Assembly (NCBI GenBank): GCA_900553805.1
Contig: USEU01000002.1
Location: 6,840 to 70,839, forward strand
DNA length: 64,000 nt
Direction of reading: 5' to 3'
Source of the DNA: an uncultured Eubacteriales bacterium
GTDB lineage: Bacteria; Bacillota; Clostridia; Oscillospirales; Oscillospiraceae
Below are positions 60,542 through 64,000 of the stretch, in pieces (position 1 is the first letter of the stretch; each line of letters begins with the position of its first letter). The notes beneath the pieces were generated by a model that saw nothing but the letters and a program-made list of their open reading frames with translations, did not search any database and was not told the DNA's origin. The position numbers were made by a program, and so were the translations under genes.

Positions 60542-61234
60542 ATGATTTACAGTGCAGAAGTACAGAATATGTGCTCCGTCGCCAAGGGCGCATACCATGG
60601 CCCCGCTCCCATTCCCGAAGAGGGCAAGTGGGTCCAGGCCAAGGAAATCAAGGACATCAGCGGCTTTACCCATGGTATCGGCTGGTGTGCTCCCCAGCAG
60701 GGCGCCTGCAAGCTGACCCTGAACATCAAGGAGGGCGTCATTGAGGAGGCGCTGGTGGAGACCATCGGCTGCTCCGGCATGACCCATTCCGCCGCGATGG
60801 CCGCCGAGATTCTCATCGGCAAGACCATCCTGGAGGCGCTGAACACCGACCTGGTGTGCGACGCCATCAACACCGCTATGCGTGAGCTGTTCCTGCAGAT
60901 CGTCTATGGCCGCAGCCAGTCCGCGTTCTCCGAGGGTGGCCTGGTGGTCGGTGCTTCTCTGGAGGATCTGGGCAAGGGCCTGCGCAGCCAGGTCGGCACC
61001 ATGTTCGCCACCAAGTCCAAGGGCCCCCGTTACCTGGAGATGGCCGAGGGCTACGTCACCCGCGTGGCGCTGGACGAGGACAACCTGATCATCGGCTATG
61101 AGTTCGTCAACCTGGGCAAGATGATGGACTTTATGAAGAAGGGCGACGACGCCAACACCGCCTACAAGAAGGCTATGGGTCACTACGGCCGCTTCGACAA
61201 CGCGCCCAAGTACATTGACCCCCGCCAGGAATAA
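60542..61234 (+). CDS. IscU/NifU-N-like iron-sulfur scaffold-related protein
   Basis: The 230-residue product resembles the IscU fold in its middle: CAPQQGACKLTLNIKEGVIEEALVETIGCSGMTHSAAMAAEILIGKTILEAL follows the IscU order of a first Cys loop, strand, and GC-x-SxxxSS helix with GKT. Candidate ligands are Cys49, Cys56, Cys77 and Cys106. It is longer than IscU, with an N-terminal segment and a C-terminal extension after residue 130. It is the first gene of a two-gene unit with the GGGtGRT protein, 15 bp apart. No IscS, SufB or SufC is near, so ordinary cluster assembly is not supported by context. AAAGGAAA precedes ATG 60542. Confidence 0.78.
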   Translation: MIYSAEVQNMCSVAKGAYHGPAPIPEEGKWVQAKEIKDISGFTHGIGWCAPQQGACKLTLNIKEGVIEEALVETIGCSGMTHSAAMAAEILIGKTILEALNTDLVCDAINTAMRELFLQIVYGRSQSAFSEGGLVVGASLEDLGKGLRSQVGTMFATKSKGPRYLEMAEGYVTRVALDEDNLIIGYEFVNLGKMMDFMKKGDDANTAYKKAMGHYGRFDNAPKYIDPRQE

Positions 61235-61249
61235 GAGGAGGACACAACG

Positions 61250-62248
61250 ATGGCTTTGTTTGAAAGTTACGAGAGAAGAATTGACAAGATCAATGGTGTC
61301 CTCGCACAGTACGGCCTGAACTCCGTGGAGGAGTGCCGTACCCTGTGCCAGTCCAAGGGCTTCGACCCCTATGAGATTGTCAAGGGCATTCAGCCCATCT
61401 GCTTTGAGAACGCCTGCTGGGCCTACACCGTGGGTGCCGCGATCGCGCTGAAGAAGGGCGTCAAGACCGCCGCCGAGGCCGCCGAGGCCATTGGCATCGG
61501 TCTGCAGGCCTTCTGCATCGACGGCTCCGTGGCCGAGGATCGTAAGGTCGGCCTGGGCCATGGCAACCTAGGCGCGATGCTGCTGCGCGACGAGACCAAG
61601 TGCTTCGCCTTCCTGGCCGGTCACGAGTCCTTCGCCGCTGCTGAGGGCGCCATCGGCATCGCCCGCTCCGCCAACAAGGCCCGTAAGGAGCCCCTGCGGG
61701 TCATCCTGAACGGCCTGGGCAAGGACGCTGCCCAGATCATTTCCCGGATCAACGGCTTCACCTATGTGCAGACAAAGTTTGATTACTACACTGGCGAGCT
61801 GAAGATCGTCAAGGAGTACAAGTACTCCGATGGCGAGCGTGCCGCTGTCCGCTGCTTCGGTGCCGATGATGTCCGCGAGGGCGTAGCCATCATGCACCAC
61901 GAGGGCGTGGACGTGTCCATCACCGGCAACTCCACCAACCCCACCCGCTTCCAGCATCCTGTGGCCGGCACCTATAAGAAAGAGTGCATCGAGCAGGGCA
62001 AGAAGTACTTCTCCGTCGCCTCCGGCGGCGGCACGGGCCGCACGCTGCACCCGGACAACATGGCCGCCGGCCCCGCCTCCTACGGCATGACCGACACCAT
62101 GGGCCGTATGCACTCCGACGCGCAGTTCGCCGGCTCCTCCTCCGTGCCCGCGCACGTTGAGATGATGGGCTTCCTCGGCATGGGCAACAACCCCATGGTC
62201 GGCGCTACCGTCGCTGTCGCCGTCGCCACTGCCGAAGCGCTCAAGTAA
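61250..62248 (+). CDS. GGGtGRT-motif protein, function unknown
   Basis: The 332-residue soluble protein carries SGGGTGRTLHPDNMAAGPASYGMTDTMGRMHSDAQFAGSSSVPAHVEMMGFLGMGNNPMVGATVAVAVA in its last 75 residues, with GGGTGRT at 259-265; I recall a family named for this motif that is found beside IscU-like genes in clostridia. The N-terminal half contains CFENACWAYTVGAAIALKKG and GLQAFCIDGSVAEDRKVGLGHGNLGAML. Several conserved Cys, His and Asp residues suggest a metal or cluster site. GGAGG lies 7 bases before the ATG. Codon bias is as strong as in fba, hinting at an abundant protein. Confidence 0.8.
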   Translation: MALFESYERRIDKINGVLAQYGLNSVEECRTLCQSKGFDPYEIVKGIQPICFENACWAYTVGAAIALKKGVKTAAEAAEAIGIGLQAFCIDGSVAEDRKVGLGHGNLGAMLLRDETKCFAFLAGHESFAAAEGAIGIARSANKARKEPLRVILNGLGKDAAQIISRINGFTYVQTKFDYYTGELKIVKEYKYSDGERAAVRCFGADDVREGVAIMHHEGVDVSITGNSTNPTRFQHPVAGTYKKECIEQGKKYFSVASGGGTGRTLHPDNMAAGPASYGMTDTMGRMHSDAQFAGSSSVPAHVEMMGFLGMGNNPMVGATVAVAVATAEALK

Positions 62249-62279
62249 GCCGCAGGACGCATTAAGACACATGATACAT

Positions 62280-62316
62280 AAAAGGACTTCCGGAAATCCT
62301 CCGGAGGTCCTTTTTT
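62280..62316 (+). terminator. Terminator of the IscU-like/GGGtGRT operon
   Basis: AAAGGACTTCCGG pairs with CCGGAGGTCCTTT with one mismatch, followed by a T-run to 62316. Confidence 0.8.
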
Positions 62317-62330
62317 CACCCGCGTTGAGA

Positions 62331-62359
62331 TTGACAGATTTCCGCAGTTTAAGTATAAT
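62331..62359 (+). promoter_or_regulatory. Consensus promoter of the O-antigen-ligase-like gene
   Basis: TTGACA (62331-62336), 17 bases, TATAAT (62354-62359). Confidence 0.75.
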
Positions 62360-62430
62360 AACTTAGTTATGCGGCGCTGCGGCGGAATGCCCCGCGGCGA
62401 TATTCTTTGCAAACGGAGAAAGACGCGACA

Positions 62431-63882
62431 ATGACGAATGATAATATACTTATCCCCAGACGTAAATACGGCGCAGTGTTCGCCGCGCTTGCCATCTTCC
62501 TTCTGGCGGACTATCTTTTCAAGGGCGTACTGTATATCGGCTACTGGTGCAATACTCTGGACGTCCTCGCCTACTATGAGCGCTTTGCAATCGCCCTTTT
62601 CATCTGCGCGGCCATATTCCTGCGCGCGCCGTACCTCTGTGCGGAGGAGCGCGTGCTGTTCCTCTACGCGGCGTGGGTGTGCATTACAAGGCTTCTCAAC
62701 GGCGATCTGCGCCTTATGTCCGATTATGATTATTTTATCAAGTCCGTCGTGATGTGCTCCGCGTTCACGGGCGTTGGCCTCGTGCTTACGGAGAAGGGGA
62801 GAAGGGCGTTTATCAATGCCGCCTCCTTCATCTACTGCGCGGTTATGCTATTCTTTGCAGTCCTCGGTATTTACGCTGTTGTGCGCGGGATAGTTATCGA
62901 CCTCCCGTTTGAAATAACCGTCGGCATAAGCAAGGAGCGCGGCACGAACTTTATTGAGATATCCAATATAATCCGCACCGTCTCCGGCATGTGGTTCTGC
63001 ATCGCGGCCTGTCTTACGCTGTATCTCATGTTTGCCTATAAAAACCGCGTGTTCCGAGTTTTCGCCGGTGTGTGCGCGTTCATCTTCTACTGCGCTGTCG
63101 CGCTCAGCTTCGGCAGGACGGCCATGCTTGCCATGTGCGCCGCCGTTGCCATGCTGGGAATGCTGCTCGTCCTGCACCGGCTCGCGGGGAAGAGCGTTCG
63201 CGTCAAGGCCGTTGCGCTTGCCGTTACGGCGGCGGTGCTGCTGCTGGCCTCATATAAGGGTTACGGTCTGGTGCAGGCAGCTTTCAGCCGCCTTGCCGCC
63301 GTCTGCACGGTCGAGTCCGTGCAGACTGAGCCTTTCGCGCCCGCGGAGGATGCAGAGCCTGCCGCGGAGGCTGCAGCGGACAGCGATGAAACCGAACAGC
63401 CCGCCTTTGTTGAAAACAGAAGTCTTTTCGACCTTACCGGGCGCACGGACATATGGCGCTACGGCTTTATAACGCTTAAGAACGATCCCACGGTGCTTCT
63501 GCGCGGCGGCCTCGTTGATGATTATATGCGCGCATCCAACTCGCTCAATCCGGAGACGGAGTATAAGCAGCATATGCACAATTTCTTGCTCGACTCGCTC
63601 ATGCTTACGGGGCTTGTGGGCCTTGTGCTGCTGGCCGTGTTCACGGTGCTGCTCGTCGTGCGCATGGTAAGGCTGTTTTTTGCTCCAACCACACAGGTGG
63701 GCTTTGAAAAGAAGATGCTGACGCTCCCGCTTGCGGCGATACTGCTGGAAAACACCATGGAGGCCGTGATATTCCGCTATACCGACCCTATTTCGATATG
63801 CTTCTTCCTCGTGGCCGGGGTGTTCCTCGCGTACTCGTATGAGCTGCTGCCCGAAAAGAAGCTGCACCTGCGTAAAACTTGA
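62431..63882 (+). CDS. O-antigen ligase/polymerase-like membrane protein
   Basis: The 483-residue protein has about ten to eleven membrane helices and one long external loop (about residues 290-385), acidic in its first part (PAEDAEPAAEAAADSDETEQP). The loop ends FDLTGRTDIWRYGFITLKNDPTVLLRGG and HMHNFLLDSLMLTGLVGLVLL, which is the Wzy_C/WaaL-type pattern (GRxxxW...HNxxL). It may ligate or polymerise a surface glycan, but no other glycan gene is adjacent. Codon choice differs from nearby genes (more CTT, ATA and GCG), suggesting recent acquisition. ATG 62431 is about 13 bases after GGAG; a TTG at 62407 is an alternative. Confidence 0.82.
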   Translation: MTNDNILIPRRKYGAVFAALAIFLLADYLFKGVLYIGYWCNTLDVLAYYERFAIALFICAAIFLRAPYLCAEERVLFLYAAWVCITRLLNGDLRLMSDYDYFIKSVVMCSAFTGVGLVLTEKGRRAFINAASFIYCAVMLFFAVLGIYAVVRGIVIDLPFEITVGISKERGTNFIEISNIIRTVSGMWFCIAACLTLYLMFAYKNRVFRVFAGVCAFIFYCAVALSFGRTAMLAMCAAVAMLGMLLVLHRLAGKSVRVKAVALAVTAAVLLLASYKGYGLVQAAFSRLAAVCTVESVQTEPFAPAEDAEPAAEAAADSDETEQPAFVENRSLFDLTGRTDIWRYGFITLKNDPTVLLRGGLVDDYMRASNSLNPETEYKQHMHNFLLDSLMLTGLVGLVLLAVFTVLLVVRMVRLFFAPTTQVGFEKKMLTLPLAAILLENTMEAVIFRYTDPISICFFLVAGVFLAYSYELLPEKKLHLRKT

Positions 63883-63907
63883 CAAATGTCAACCCCTGGT
63901 TTATCAT
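63879..63907 (+). promoter_or_regulatory. Promoter with palindromic operator before the SorC-type gene
   Basis: TTGACA (63879-63884) and TATCAT (63902-63907) are 17 bases apart. TTGACA-AA-TGTCAA (63879-63892) is a perfect palindrome covering the -35, a likely operator for the regulator encoded next. Confidence 0.6.
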
Positions 63908-63939
63908 GTTGCCAGAAATGATCCCGTAGGAGGAGAACT

Positions 63940-64000
63940 ATGATACCGGCGGATAAAAAGGTGGAGCGTATGCTGACCGTTGCGCGGATGTATTATGAGC
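63940..64000 (+). CDS. SorC/DeoR-type transcriptional regulator, N-terminus (cut by window end)
   Basis: Behind AGGAGG the frame reads MIPADKKVERMLTVARMYYE and leaves the window. ArMYYE followed by a helix-turn-helix is the usual start of SorC-family sugar-sensing regulators, so this is my best guess from 20 residues. The palindrome over its own promoter fits autoregulation. Confidence 0.5.
   Translation, partial: MIPADKKVERMLTVARMYYE

Overview
The window comes from a Gram-positive anaerobe of the Bacillota, most likely a gut clostridium of the Oscillospiraceae type; this is inferred from gene content and was not tested by a search. Supporting signs are sigma-A promoters (TTGACA/TATAAT), strong AGGAGG ribosome binding sites, intrinsic terminators after most units, lipoproteins with no outer-membrane genes, a diphosphate-type phosphofructokinase, cobalamin and glycine riboswitches, and a GC-rich backbone.

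Layout. 1-2.4 kb: the end of a type I restriction HsdR and a hypothetical gene. 2.4-9.1 kb: tRNA-Ser, an MFS pump behind an attenuator-like leader, divergent birA/bioY around a BirA operator, and a leftward operon of a DnaQ-like exonuclease, NnrD, a YdcC-like lipoprotein and a MazF toxin with no visible antitoxin. 9.1-15 kb: a cobalamin riboswitch driving an exported CbiK-type chelatase and a small exported partner, a VanZ protein, divergent glycolytic genes (PPi-PFK and class II aldolase), and tRNA-Leu. 15-29.4 kb: a cell-surface polysaccharide cluster. It has a structured leader RNA, a PglF/CapD-type dehydratase, a CapD-like protein lacking its catalytic domain, a DegT aminotransferase, a PglC-type phosphosugar transferase, five glycosyltransferases, a Wzy-like polymerase and a Wzx-like flippase. 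It ends against a convergent UDP-sugar dehydrogenase fused to an XRE DNA-binding domain. The middle of the cluster (about 20.4-27.9 kb) is much more AT-rich than its flanks.

29.4-40.5 kb: amino-acid transport (SstT, a polar amino-acid ABC system, and an AlsT symporter behind a tandem glycine riboswitch), with accessory genes between: a methyltransferase interrupted by an amber codon, a SnoaL-like protein, and a 914-residue lipoprotein with a FecR-like domain and about 16 CxxC repeats. A deletion scar follows, where a shrunken secreted beta-helix protein meets the 3' end of a histidine kinase gene. 40.5-56.4 kb: cell-wall and DNA-repair housekeeping (VanW protein, mfd, pth, prs, uvrA, radC, uvrB, a MATE pump), a histidine-kinase-like protein without its phospho-acceptor histidine, and a 169-bp MITE-like element. 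56.4-64 kb: a membrane-anchored deacetylase-like protein, a second small inverted-repeat element, a DUF1653 gene, a short-chain dehydrogenase, rpe, an IscU-like plus GGGtGRT-motif gene pair, an O-antigen-ligase-like membrane protein, and the start of a SorC-type regulator.

The best candidates for undescribed biology are the IscU-like/GGGtGRT pair, the XRE-UDP-sugar dehydrogenase fusion, the two-hairpin leader of the MFS gene, the switch-like leader of the polysaccharide operon, and the exported chelatase pair under B12 control. All functional calls are from reading the sequence and remembered family motifs; no database search was possible.
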